Shown: piece by piece, positions 6,659 through 16,319 of the stretch | How positions within the stretch are numbered: the stretch's first letter is position 1 | How the letters are laid out: each line of letters starts with the position of its first letter | Source: Chondrinema litorale | GTDB lineage: Bacteria > Bacteroidota > Bacteroidia > Cytophagales > Flammeovirgaceae | NCBI RefSeq assembly: GCF_026250525.1 | Contig: NZ_CP111051.1 | Span: 1-64,000 of the forward strand | Reading direction: 5' to 3' | DNA: 64,000 nt | Notes under the pieces: generated by a model | Databases searched by the model: none | The model's input: the letters and a program-made list of their open reading frames with translations, nothing else | Told to the model about the DNA's origin: nothing | Position numbers and translations under genes: made by a program

Positions 6659-8214
6659 GAGAGGTTTAAGGTTAATTGAGCAGTAAAACTATCTTTTTCT
6701 TTATTTAAAGTTAATTGATGTTTTTGAGGGAAAAGAAGTTGCAATCTTTTTTTCAAATTACTAATGCCTACACCTTCACCAGATTCTTCTTGATTTGTTC
6801 CAGTTGAGTTTTCAACCGAATTTTCAATCGAATTTCTACATGTGAAGACAATTTTATCAGCATCATTTCTTAAAGTAAGATGTAAATAACAAGCATGCTC
6901 TGCGGGTTCAATTCCATGTTTAAAAGCATTTTCCACAAAAATGATAAAAAGCAAAGGAGGAATGAGCTGTTCTTTTACGCTTATATCAGTATCAAAACTA
7001 TAATCAAGTTTTTTAATCGATCGCACTTGCTGAATCTGAATATAATCTTTTAGATAGGCAATTTCTTCTTCTAGTGTAACTTCATTCTTTTTTCCCTTAT
7101 AAATCACGTATCGCATCAATTCGGAGAGTTTTAAGATCATTTCTGGCGTTTGCGCATTTCCAGTGAGACTAAGCGCATACAAATTATTTAAAGTGTTAAA
7201 AAAGAAGTGCGGGTTAATTTGTTGTTTGAGTAAATCTAATTCAGAAGCTACTTTTTCTTTTTCCAAAGAATCTATCTGCTGTTGCTGTTGAAAAAAGAGA
7301 ATAGCCAAAATAATTGGAATGGAAACGACCAAAAGAAAGATAGTAACAAAAGCATTTTCAGATTCAAAGGGAGAAGGTTTAAGAAATGCACCAAAGGTTT
7401 CATTAATCGGTAACCAAATGATAAGTTGACCAGCAATTGGATAAAACAAAAATACGGTGCCAGTTAAACCCAAAATGTAAAATGCTAAGCCTCGCTTTTT
7501 TAAAAGCTTTTTAATGAGAAAATGATGGTTGATGTAAAAGAAAAAATAACCAATGAGGTAAAGACAAAAGAACTGAGCAAGAAAGCTTAAAAAGGTAGGA
7601 AAATACCTGAAAATTTTTCCAATATCGAATTGAAATCCGATTAACAATTGTTCTTCCGTGTCTAGCTCGGGAATTTCTAAGCTAGAAGTTGCCATAATAG
7701 AAAGTACCAAAGAAATTAGAAACAAGGTAAAAACAATCGCTTTATCTAGACTGATTTTCTGCCACCAATTAACATTTGTCTTATCATTTTTAAAAAGTTG
7801 ATTAAGCTGAACTAAAAGTACTGTTGCTGAGCAGAAACCAGCTAAAAATAAAACATCATCTTGCCAAAGTTTTGGAATAGGTAAAGAATCAGAAACCAGA
7901 AAAAGAACAGTGAAATAAATAGGCAACAAGAACAGCCAAAAAGTTAATTGCTGATTAAAACCCTTCTTTTTGCTAGAAAAGATAAGGATAGGTAAAATGA
8001 GAATGGTATTGATGCACAAGTAAATGAAATACTGAGTCCAAGTTGGATTTTCTTGCTGATTGTTAATCGAAATCGAAGTGCAAAGTACAACCACAAAATA
8101 CACCCAACTCTCATTTTGAAGAAAATAGTTACCAATGTTTTGGAAGTTAGATTTCAACTTGGCTGGAAAACCCATTGAGTTAGAATTTTTGGAAATACTA
8201 AAAATGCCTTTCAT
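6655..8214 (-). CDS. LytS/YpdA-like membrane histidine kinase
   Basis: A 519-residue sensor kinase. The first 300 residues hold about seven to eight hydrophobic helices. These are followed by a short coiled coil (QQQQQIDSLEKEKVASELD) and a His_kinase (PF06580-type) domain with phospho-acceptor H in QQINPHFFFNTLNNLYAL. The N box is FVENAFKHGIEP and the G box is GEGVGISNLKKRL. This class pairs with LytTR regulators, here the gene immediately downstream, which it overlaps by 4 bp. No periplasmic ligand domain is evident, so the signal is probably sensed in the membrane. Confidence 0.9.
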   Translation of the reverse strand: MKGIFSISKNSNSMGFPAKLKSNFQNIGNYFLQNESWVYFVVVLCTSISINNQQENPTWTQYFIYLCINTILILPILIFSSKKKGFNQQLTFWLFLLPIYFTVLFLVSDSLPIPKLWQDDVLFLAGFCSATVLLVQLNQLFKNDKTNVNWWQKISLDKAIVFTLFLISLVLSIMATSSLEIPELDTEEQLLIGFQFDIGKIFRYFPTFLSFLAQFFCLYLIGYFFFYINHHFLIKKLLKKRGLAFYILGLTGTVFLFYPIAGQLIIWLPINETFGAFLKPSPFESENAFVTIFLLVVSIPIILAILFFQQQQQIDSLEKEKVASELDLLKQQINPHFFFNTLNNLYALSLTGNAQTPEMILKLSELMRYVIYKGKKNEVTLEEEIAYLKDYIQIQQVRSIKKLDYSFDTDISVKEQLIPPLLFIIFVENAFKHGIEPAEHACYLHLTLRNDADKIVFTCRNSIENSVENSTGTNQEESGEGVGISNLKKRLQLLFPQKHQLTLNKEKDSFTAQLTLNLS

Positions 8215-8423
8215 CTAATAGCTATTCTGTTTGTTCTTCAATCTCCAAAAGAACTATCAAATACAAGTACTTGCAATTTTTAATGACAAAGCTCCCAAAA
8301 CTCATGATGAAGGCAAACTAACTTCAAGTATTGCTTTTATCATCAAAAACTTTCCCTTCAGCATCTAAAATTGAAAGAGATTCTATGAGGAAATACCTTG
8401 GCTGAAAATTACAGAACATAGAA

Positions 8424-9326
8424 ATGGAAGAATTACAAATTGAAAAACTTACCAAGGTTTATCCCAATGGAGTAAAAGCTTTGGATGACGTAAACCTCAA
8501 AATAGGGAAGGGGATGTTTGGTTTATTGGGTCCTAATGGAGCGGGCAAATCCACTTTAATGCGAACTATTGCAACTTTGCAAAATGCCAGTAGTGGAGAA
8601 ATATATTTTAAAGGGAAAAACATATTCGAAGAGCCTGAAAACTTTAGGAAACAATTGGGCTATTTGCCACAAGAGTTTGGGGTGTATCAAGGTGTTTCGG
8701 CTTACAGATTACTCGATCACTTGGCGGTTTTAAAAGGATTGATCAATCCAAAAGAGCGGAAAGAACAAGTGTTGGCAGTTTTGCAGCAAACCAATTTATA
8801 TAGCCACAGAAAAAAAGCAGTTAGTAGTTTTTCTGGTGGAATGCGACAGCGATTCGGAATTGCTCAGGCTTTATTAGGTAATCCAAAACTGATTATTGTT
8901 GATGAACCCACAGCAGGTTTAGATCCAGAAGAGCGAAACAGATTCCATAATTTGTTGAGTGAGATAGGGGAGCAAGTGGTGGTTTTGCTTTCTACACATA
9001 TTGTGAGTGATGTTCGTGAGTTGTGTCCTGAGATGGCAGTTTTAGCCAATGGAAAAATTGCAGAACAGGGAAAACCTCAAAATCTGATTGAAAACCTGAA
9101 AGGTAAAGTTTGGGCAAAATCAGTTGATAAAACCTCATTAAAAGTCTACGAAAAAAATTTCACTTTGCTTTCTTGCCGAATGTTTGCTGGACAACCATAT
9201 ATTCATTTGTTGGCAGATGTTCAACCAGACTCAGGTTTTGAATTGGTAAATCCTGATTTAGAAGATGTCTATTTTACTACACTTTTTGGAACACAAACAA
9301 CTGCTTTGGAGGGGCAAAACGCATGA
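8424..9326 (+). CDS. ABC transporter ATP-binding protein
   Basis: A 300-residue ABC ATPase of the drug/antibiotic exporter type (ABC-2 family partner). It shows Walker A GPNGAGKST (about residues 36-44), the Q-loop in LGYLPQEFGVY, signature FSGGMRQR, Walker B LIIVDEPTAGLDPEE and the switch His in LLSTHIVSD. About 90 C-terminal residues form the accessory domain common in this subfamily. Its stop overlaps the start of the permease gene by 4 bp, so the two form one transporter. It is divergent from the LytS/LytTR pair, with a 209-bp shared upstream region. Confidence 0.93.
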   Translation: MEELQIEKLTKVYPNGVKALDDVNLKIGKGMFGLLGPNGAGKSTLMRTIATLQNASSGEIYFKGKNIFEEPENFRKQLGYLPQEFGVYQGVSAYRLLDHLAVLKGLINPKERKEQVLAVLQQTNLYSHRKKAVSSFSGGMRQRFGIAQALLGNPKLIIVDEPTAGLDPEERNRFHNLLSEIGEQVVVLLSTHIVSDVRELCPEMAVLANGKIAEQGKPQNLIENLKGKVWAKSVDKTSLKVYEKNFTLLSCRMFAGQPYIHLLADVQPDSGFELVNPDLEDVYFTTLFGTQTTALEGQNA

Positions 9327-12300
9327 TAAAGCAGTTACTCCCTTTCGAAATTTATTATTACACCCGACAAAAAATTTTCTGGTTGGCAGCAATTGTCTTT
9401 TTGCTCTTAGGTACATTTATCACCGCCTATGGAAATTTTGGTGGCAAAATGGTGCATGTAAATGCGCCTGTGGTAATGGCGATTCGCTCAGGTTTGATTA
9501 CGCTTATTTTGCTATTTGTAGCGATCTTATTTTCAGCGAATGGCTTGCTTCGAGATAGAGAGCAAAAAATGGAATTGTTGGTGTTTGCATCTCCTATTTC
9601 TAAGAGCCATTATTTCATCAGTCGGTTTGCAGGTATTTTTATATCAGTATTGTTGGTATTTCTCTTGGCGGAAGTTGGTTTTCACCTAGGATTATTCATT
9701 CGAGATGCATCACAGGTGGGAACTTACAACTTGTATCATAAGCTTTGGAACCTCTTAGCAATGGTTTTTCCAAATCTCTTTTTTATCACCAGTTTTCTTT
9801 TTCTGGTAGCTCTGCTATTTAGAAATGTAATGGCTATATACGCAGCCGGATTGTTGATATTTATTGCTTATTTCGGAGGTTCGATTTTGGGCAACTCACC
9901 CATTTCGGCACATTACTCACCTACAAGTCCAGAAAATGAATTTGTGTCTATAATGCTCGATCCCTTTGGGCTTTCAGCCGTGTTTTTGAAATCACGCGGT
10001 ATGTCACCAGAAGAGCAGAATCATCAATTTCTTACTCTTTCAAATGCATTTTTAGCGAATCGAATTTTCTGGCTGATTTTCAGTATTGTGCTATTAGGCA
10101 TCACTTATTTCAAGTTTGAACCGAAGCTAAAAGAAGAGAGACAAAGGAAATCTCCAAAACCAAAAGTTCAAGAAGATTATAAAAAGCATCAATACAAACC
10201 TGTTAAAGTAATCACTTCATCTATAAAAGCTTATTGTCAAAGTATGGCTTCTTTGGTGAAAATGGAGCTCAATATTTTTGCAAAGGACAAATTGTTTTGG
10301 GCAATGGCAGTTTTATATCTTTTTATACAGGTTCTTAACCTCAAAGAATCTATTTACAGCGGTATTTATAATACAGCGTCTTACCCAACCAATTCCATTT
10401 TGCTAGAACTGCTAATGGAGAATCCTCTTTTATATATCTTTATAATTTTTTATGCTGCTGAAGTGGTGCATCGAGCAAAAGCTTGCCAATTTGATGGTAT
10501 ATTGAATGCAACTCCTTTTTCTGAAAGCTTAAGAACGATTGCCAAAGTACTAGTTCTGACTTTGGTTATTTCTTTTCTCTTATTGCTGAATAATCTCACA
10601 GGTATTTGTTTCCAAGTTTTTGGAGGCTATTACCAGATTGCCTTTCTGGCTTATACAGCGCTTTTCATTTACTATCTATTGCCTTTTATATTCTGGATAG
10701 TGGTGATGGTACAAGTGCAATCTCTATTGGCAAACAAATATGTAGGCATGGCAATTTCAGCTTTATTGGTTGGCTTTTTCTTGAACAGTCAGCGATTTGG
10801 ATTGGAGCATCCTTTATTACAAGTTGGAGTATTTCCCAAACTTTCTTATTCCGAGATGAGTGGTTTTGGCCATTATCTCAAAGCCTATTACCAATATCTT
10901 ATTTACTGGTTTGCGTTTCTTTTTGGGCTTATTCAGCTCAAGCAATTTCGAAATGTAAAATGGTTTAATAGTGAGAAGAAATTAGTTGATGTAAACTTTT
11001 TAAAGTTGACTTTATCGCTGATAGTCTGGATTTTGGTGGGTGCTTATATATTCTATCAAGTCAATTTTGTGCATCAATATCACAGTGCGAAATCTAAAGC
11101 TGAGTTGCTGGCAAATTATGAGTTAGCGTACAAACCTTTATCAAATCTAGCACAACCTGTAATTACTTCTGTAAAAGTGGAAATCGATGTTTACCCAGAA
11201 GATCAGTTTTATAAAATCAAAGGCAATTACTTCTTGAAGAATAAGACAGAGACAACTATTGATACTTTGTGGTTTAGTACACATCATGAAGTTAACCAGA
11301 CCAAAATGGAAGTTTCAGAAACTTCATCATCTAGTTTCGATCGTGTTTTGCATCAGTATTTTTTCACATTGGAAAGGCCGCTATTACCCAATCAGGAAAT
11401 ACAAATAGATTTTGACTTAGAAATCAACCGAAATGGATTTGCCAGATTCGATTCTGAAAATGCAGTATTGGAAAATGGTTCTTATATCGAGTTGGATAAA
11501 TTTTTACCACAACTCGGCTATAATGAATCTTGGGAAATTGCAGATGAGATTGAGCGAAAGAATATTGGACTTCCTCCAAAAGAAAAACAGCTTGCAAGCA
11601 GGTTTCAAGATATTAGATATGAATGGATAGATTATGAGGCTGTTATATCAGTTCCTGATGGAAACCAAGAAGTGATTTCAATTGCAGAACTAGAAAATAC
11701 TTGGGAAGAAAATGGAAGAAAATATTTCAATTATAAATCATCTTCGGAGATGCCATTTATGTTAGGTTTTGCCATTGCAGATTACGAAAAATATACTGAA
11801 GATTATCTAGGTAAAGCCATAGAAGTTTTTTACCAGAAAGGGCAAGAGTTTAATGTAGAGCGATTAGTTGAGGCTACGAAACATAGCTTAGATTCTTTGT
11901 CTTCATATTTTACACCTTATCCTTATAATCATTTGAGAATTGTGGAAATTCCAGATTATAGGGGAGCAGCCACATCCTATCCGGGAGTGATTTTTATAAG
12001 TGAAGATTTCTTTCTGAAAGATGTTTCATCTATTAATACACAGCAACCCGATTACATTTACGCTTCCATGTTGCATGAGATTTCTCACCAGTGGTGGGGT
12101 GGTATGGTAGAACCAGCAGACTTTGCTTACAAAACACTTACTGAAACATTGGCTCAACATAACGAACTGATGTTAATGGAAGAAAAATATGGTAGAGTTG
12201 TGCTTCGTGGGTTCTTAAAAAATGAATTGGAATCTTATCTCACAGGCAGAGCTTATGCGAATGAACCTGAAAGCTCATTGATGCGACCTTCTTTGCAATC

Positions 12301-12853
12301 TTATCTAGTTTACAACAAAGGCACCATCGTGATGAATGGCATCCAGCAGTTAGTGGGCAAAAATAAAATGATTGCCGCTTTAAAAAAATATGCAGAGAAA
12401 TATAGTTATCCCAACCTAAAATCAACTACCAATGATTTATTGAATGAACTGATAAAAGACATATCAACAAAAGACGCGGCATTAATTTCAGAATGGATGA
12501 GTGAAATTGTGTTGTACGATTTCAGGATTGATTCTGTAAATGTAAAGCAGATTTCAGTGAATGATTTTGAAGTTACAGTTTTTACCAATTCACAAAAATG
12601 GCATCAAACTCAGTCTGGTAAACAAGCTGAAAACTTCAACGAAAAAATTGAAATTGGTTTCTTTAATCAGCATCCAGATTTTGCAACTAGTGAAGATGTA
12701 GTCTCTTTGCAGGAAGTAGATTTTCATGAAGGAGAGCAAACACTTATTTTTCATTTTGAATCACTTCCTGAATATGTCGTAATTGATCCTTTTTTCACCA
12801 GAGTAGAAACTTCAATAAAAAATAATCTTATTAAAATACCGGAAAAAATGTAA
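9323..12853 (+). CDS. ABC permease fused to M1-type metallopeptidase domain
   Basis: A 1176-residue membrane protein, the partner of the preceding ATPase. Residues 1-560 contain two ABC-2-like sets of membrane helices, including a loop with basic residues near 270-310. After a last helix (LIVWILVGAYIFYQV) the C-terminal half is a gluzincin peptidase. HEISH begins at His918 and is followed 18 residues later by the third zinc ligand Glu941 (KTLTE), exactly the HExxH-x18-E spacing of family M1. The usual exopeptidase motif GxMEN is replaced by GAATS in YRGAATSYPGVIF, so classical aminopeptidase activity is doubtful. Similar permease/M1 fusions occur in other Bacteroidota. Confidence 0.88.
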   Translation: MIKQLLPFEIYYYTRQKIFWLAAIVFLLLGTFITAYGNFGGKMVHVNAPVVMAIRSGLITLILLFVAILFSANGLLRDREQKMELLVFASPISKSHYFISRFAGIFISVLLVFLLAEVGFHLGLFIRDASQVGTYNLYHKLWNLLAMVFPNLFFITSFLFLVALLFRNVMAIYAAGLLIFIAYFGGSILGNSPISAHYSPTSPENEFVSIMLDPFGLSAVFLKSRGMSPEEQNHQFLTLSNAFLANRIFWLIFSIVLLGITYFKFEPKLKEERQRKSPKPKVQEDYKKHQYKPVKVITSSIKAYCQSMASLVKMELNIFAKDKLFWAMAVLYLFIQVLNLKESIYSGIYNTASYPTNSILLELLMENPLLYIFIIFYAAEVVHRAKACQFDGILNATPFSESLRTIAKVLVLTLVISFLLLLNNLTGICFQVFGGYYQIAFLAYTALFIYYLLPFIFWIVVMVQVQSLLANKYVGMAISALLVGFFLNSQRFGLEHPLLQVGVFPKLSYSEMSGFGHYLKAYYQYLIYWFAFLFGLIQLKQFRNVKWFNSEKKLVDVNFLKLTLSLIVWILVGAYIFYQVNFVHQYHSAKSKAELLANYELAYKPLSNLAQPVITSVKVEIDVYPEDQFYKIKGNYFLKNKTETTIDTLWFSTHHEVNQTKMEVSETSSSSFDRVLHQYFFTLERPLLPNQEIQIDFDLEINRNGFARFDSENAVLENGSYIELDKFLPQLGYNESWEIADEIERKNIGLPPKEKQLASRFQDIRYEWIDYEAVISVPDGNQEVISIAELENTWEENGRKYFNYKSSSEMPFMLGFAIADYEKYTEDYLGKAIEVFYQKGQEFNVERLVEATKHSLDSLSSYFTPYPYNHLRIVEIPDYRGAATSYPGVIFISEDFFLKDVSSINTQQPDYIYASMLHEISHQWWGGMVEPADFAYKTLTETLAQHNELMLMEEKYGRVVLRGFLKNELESYLTGRAYANEPESSLMRPSLQSYLVYNKGTIVMNGIQQLVGKNKMIAALKKYAEKYSYPNLKSTTNDLLNELIKDISTKDAALISEWMSEIVLYDFRIDSVNVKQISVNDFEVTVFTNSQKWHQTQSGKQAENFNEKIEIGFFNQHPDFATSEDVVSLQEVDFHEGEQTLIFHFESLPEYVVIDPFFTRVETSIKNNLIKIPEKM

Positions 12854-12899
12854 TAAAGCGGGATGAGCGATCTACTAATAATACAAAGATGAGAGCAAG

Positions 12900-14588
12900 G
12901 TGGCAGATGGGAATTTTAGAACAAAAAGATCAAACGTGAGAAATTTAGTAGATTTTATAATCTTAGTTGTACTAACAAGCATAGGAGTTTATTTATTTCA
13001 ACCAACATTAAGTTATGGTTTTGTAGGCTTGCCTGTGATACTGTTAATAGTATGTGGACTTATCGCATTTAAAAGCAAAGCATCTAAGAGAAAAGGAGCT
13101 GGCAACATATTTTTATTTATAGCGCTACTTTCATTATTATACATCACAGTGCTACCGGTATTTACAACTTGGTCTTTATTTAGGAGTGATGATTACCAAA
13201 AACTGATTGGTGAAGTAAAAACCGGAAAAGAATTTTCGAACTATGTCGCTCCGATCTCAACTGAAAAAATCAGAATTATAGATCAGTCGATTGCCAACAA
13301 ATTGGGTGACAAAGTGCTAGGTTCCATTCCATCTTTGGGTAGCCAAGTGGACTTGGGCGATTTTACCATTCAAAAAGTGGGTGATAAACTCTATTGGGTA
13401 GCACCACTTTTACACTCGGGCTATTTTAAATGGAGTAAAAACTCAGATGGCACAAATGGGTATGTAATGGTTTCAGCAACCAATGAGCGCGACGTAAAAT
13501 TGGTGCAAAAAAATGGAGAAGATGAGGTGAAGATTAAGTATCAACCCAATGCTTTTTTCTTCGATAATCTTAAAAGGCATGTTTATGTCAATGGTTATTT
13601 GAGCAAAGGTTTTACAGATTTCACTTTCGAGATTGATGATAGTGGCAAACCGTATTGGGTAATTACGCTTTACGATAAAAAAGTTGGCTTTTCTGGAAAT
13701 GATGCTACTGGTGTAATTACTGTGGATACCAAAACTGGCGAAATTCAAGAATATAGTATAGATGAAGCTCCTGCTTGGTTAGACAGAATTCAGCCAGAAA
13801 GTTTTGTTGAAAATCAGCTAGAAGATTGGGGAGAATATGTGAAAGGCTTCTGGAATTTTGCCAACGAAGATAAACTCACCACTACCGAAGGAATTTCTCT
13901 GGTGTATGGTTCAAACAATCGATCTTACTGGTATACAGGTCTAACTTCTGTGGGAAGTGATGAGGGTACGGTAGGTTTTGTTTTGGTAGATACAAGAACA
14001 AAAGAAGCTGTTTGGTATAAACAAACTGGAGCAACCGAACAAGCTGCCAGACAATCGGCGATGGGAAAAGTGCAAGAAAAAAGATTTGATGCGTCATTTC
14101 CCATCACTTATAACATCAATGGAATTCCAACCTATGTAATGTCGCTAAAAGACCAAGCTGGTTTAATTAAAATGATTGCTATGGTCTCAATTGAAGACTA
14201 CTCTGTAGTAGGAGTTGGTAATGATATAAAAGAAAGTTTAAGAGCATATAAAAGTGCCATTAACAGCAAAGGAAATGCCTTAGCTCCTAGTAGTGCAGTA
14301 AAGAATTATGAAATAGAAACTACAGTTTCGAGAATTTCTATAGATAACAGAAATGGCAATACTTACTATTATATGATTCTAAAGAACCACGAAAATAAGG
14401 TTTTTGTAGGGACTTCTCTTATTTCTAATGAGCTGCCAATTACAGAAGTGAATGATAAAATAAAAGTAAGCTACGATGATGGTGCTAATGAAGTAGTAGA
14501 TATTGTGAAGTTTGATAATTTGGAATTTACTCTTCAAAAAACCGAGCAGCAAAAGCAGATTGAAGAATATTTTGAGGCTAGCAAGTAG
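12900..14588 (+). CDS. membrane protein of unknown function
   Basis: A 562-residue protein. The only in-frame start after the upstream stop is GTG at 12900, 46 bp after the permease gene, so it is probably in the same operon. Three hydrophobic helices (VDFIILVVLTSIGVYLF, FVGLPVILLIVCGLIAF, IFLFIALLSLLYITVLPVF) occupy residues 16-95. The rest is a large soluble, probably extracytoplasmic region rich in short beta strands, with repeated patterns such as KLYWVAPLLHSGYFKW, KPYWVITLYDK and RSYWYTGLTSV, suggesting repeated PepSY-like or propeller-like units. I do not recognise the family. An accessory or substrate-processing role beside the ABC/M1 exporter is possible but unproven. Confidence 0.75.
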   Translation: MADGNFRTKRSNVRNLVDFIILVVLTSIGVYLFQPTLSYGFVGLPVILLIVCGLIAFKSKASKRKGAGNIFLFIALLSLLYITVLPVFTTWSLFRSDDYQKLIGEVKTGKEFSNYVAPISTEKIRIIDQSIANKLGDKVLGSIPSLGSQVDLGDFTIQKVGDKLYWVAPLLHSGYFKWSKNSDGTNGYVMVSATNERDVKLVQKNGEDEVKIKYQPNAFFFDNLKRHVYVNGYLSKGFTDFTFEIDDSGKPYWVITLYDKKVGFSGNDATGVITVDTKTGEIQEYSIDEAPAWLDRIQPESFVENQLEDWGEYVKGFWNFANEDKLTTTEGISLVYGSNNRSYWYTGLTSVGSDEGTVGFVLVDTRTKEAVWYKQTGATEQAARQSAMGKVQEKRFDASFPITYNINGIPTYVMSLKDQAGLIKMIAMVSIEDYSVVGVGNDIKESLRAYKSAINSKGNALAPSSAVKNYEIETTVSRISIDNRNGNTYYYMILKNHENKVFVGTSLISNELPITEVNDKIKVSYDDGANEVVDIVKFDNLEFTLQKTEQQKQIEEYFEASK

Positions 14589-14635
14589 CTTGCAAGTAGC
14601 TCACAAATTGCTAGCTTCTAACCTATAATTTACGA

Positions 14636-14658
14636 GCAGCGAACAACTTGTTCGCTGC
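14636..14658. terminator. hairpin after the exporter operon
   Basis: GCAGCGAACAA and TTGTTCGCTGC form an 11-bp perfect inverted repeat separated by one base, about 50 bp after the preceding stop. No T run follows on the plus strand, so intrinsic termination is uncertain and it could be an mRNA-stabilising hairpin. Confidence 0.4.
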
Positions 14659-14729
14659 AAAATAATACCTATAGAATTAGAGAAGATAAGAGACCAGCAT
14701 TGAAAAAAGCATAAATTAACACTAGCAAC

Positions 14730-15938
14730 ATGCTGAAAAAAGGCTTCTTAAAACCTGAAATATCAATAGATAATATTGGGAAAAAGCGGTTTTGGACAGG
14801 CATTGTAATAGGAATAATTTTCTCAATTATTCTTAGCCTGTTCTTTAATTATTCCAGAGAAGCTTTTCGCTTTTTAACTTACTCTAGAGATTTATATATC
14901 CCTACAAAAAGTGAAACCAGGTTTTACAATTTGTATTTTGCTTCTTTGGCAACTGTATTGGCTTTTGGCTTAACAATTATCTATTGGTTTGTTGGAAAAA
15001 ATACGTATATCAAAAAACGATTTCTAAAATCCTTTGCCATTTCCAATGCTCGCTTCGTAATAATAGTAGTATTGCTAATGTTTGCTCGACTTGGTGCAAG
15101 TATATCTATTATTTATGCTTCATTAATTGAGCCGCTCAACTTCATCTATGAGTATTGGATATTCTCCTTCCTCATTCCTTTGCTCATTTTCTATTCTTAT
15201 TGGAATTCAATTAGCTTATTTTTGAGGGTGAATAGCTGGGTGTATATATCGGCGTTTTGCTGTGTTTTAGTTGCCTTTTATTTGTATTCAACCACCAGTG
15301 TAGATACTCAGATTTTAACTAATACCTACAAAAATCAACATAAAGAGCGGCTTACTTTTATTGATGAAACTTTTGAAGGTGCAAAAATACATGAGGTTTA
15401 TTTTGATGATAGAACTAAGGCAACTTTAAAAAACAGATATAATGAAGAGACTTATCGACTAGTAAGAAATTTACAAAGTGCTTTTAACAAAAAGACAAAG
15501 GTTTCAATAGATACTTTGTTGTTGGAAAAAATTGTGATTCACAATTTACATCTTAAAAACAGAGATATATCTTTAGATGATAAATCTGAAAATTGGTCTT
15601 TTGCCTACCCTGAACAAATCTATCATCAACTTCTTTTGCAGGATAGCACTAGTGCTGAAAGTCAAATATTGATCGATATTTTGAAAGAAGAAATTGCTTT
15701 ATTTAACCCACCTGAATATTCATATCCTTATACACATGAGTTCACTTCTTATGAATATGAAAGAATAAATTATTTCAATATACTAAAAAACCACACCCCA
15801 ACTATTAAAAGTAGATTGGTGCTGATAGTACAAAAACTAAAGGATGATAGCAAATTTAATCATTTTCATGATCAGTTACCGGATATGGAGTTTAGTATCT
15901 CTGAGAGTGAGAATTATGTGGAATCGCTTATAGATTGA
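14730..15938 (+). CDS. membrane protein of unknown function
   Basis: A 402-residue protein with five strongly hydrophobic segments in the first 200 residues: near 24-43 (IVIGIIFSIILSLFF), 68-88 (FASLATVLAFGLTIIYWFV), 109-132, 140-160 and 168-185. A soluble helical C-terminal half of about 210 residues follows, rich in Lys, Asp and Glu. No catalytic motif or known family is evident. It sits alone between the exporter operon and the propeller kinase, with its own gaps on both sides. Confidence 0.7.
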   Translation: MLKKGFLKPEISIDNIGKKRFWTGIVIGIIFSIILSLFFNYSREAFRFLTYSRDLYIPTKSETRFYNLYFASLATVLAFGLTIIYWFVGKNTYIKKRFLKSFAISNARFVIIVVLLMFARLGASISIIYASLIEPLNFIYEYWIFSFLIPLLIFYSYWNSISLFLRVNSWVYISAFCCVLVAFYLYSTTSVDTQILTNTYKNQHKERLTFIDETFEGAKIHEVYFDDRTKATLKNRYNEETYRLVRNLQSAFNKKTKVSIDTLLLEKIVIHNLHLKNRDISLDDKSENWSFAYPEQIYHQLLLQDSTSAESQILIDILKEEIALFNPPEYSYPYTHEFTSYEYERINYFNILKNHTPTIKSRLVLIVQKLKDDSKFNHFHDQLPDMEFSISESENYVESLID

Positions 15939-16319
15939 ATAAATACTCTATAAATTTAATATTTAGGTTTTGTTTATTTTTATCACCTATTAACTTTGCA
16001 TATCAAACATCTCTGATTAATTATTTTTAGTTCTAAATATTACTTATTCAAAAACTGAATTTAGGCTGTAGGTTATTATCAAATAGCGAATAGAAGATTT
16101 TTTTCAAAGACAATATTGCACACTTCAACGTGCGAATAACCAAATTGAAGGAAAAAAAATGAATTGGATAGGAGTATTATAGTAATTTCGCGCCTGAAAA
16201 CTTACAAGCTAAATAATCCTAACTTAAGTAGGAATTTAGGCTAATCTACTAACTTTTTTCAAAATACTTACATCTCTGTGTAAAATTTTTTAAATTTTAC
16301 ATCATAAATAATTTTTGTA
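15939..16319. other. intergenic region with a weak promoter candidate
   Basis: 381 bp without a credible gene. TTG at 16154 followed after 16 bases by TAATTTCG (one mismatch to TAnnTTTG) could be the promoter of the downstream kinase, leaving a leader of roughly 125 nt. The match is imperfect. Confidence 0.3.
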
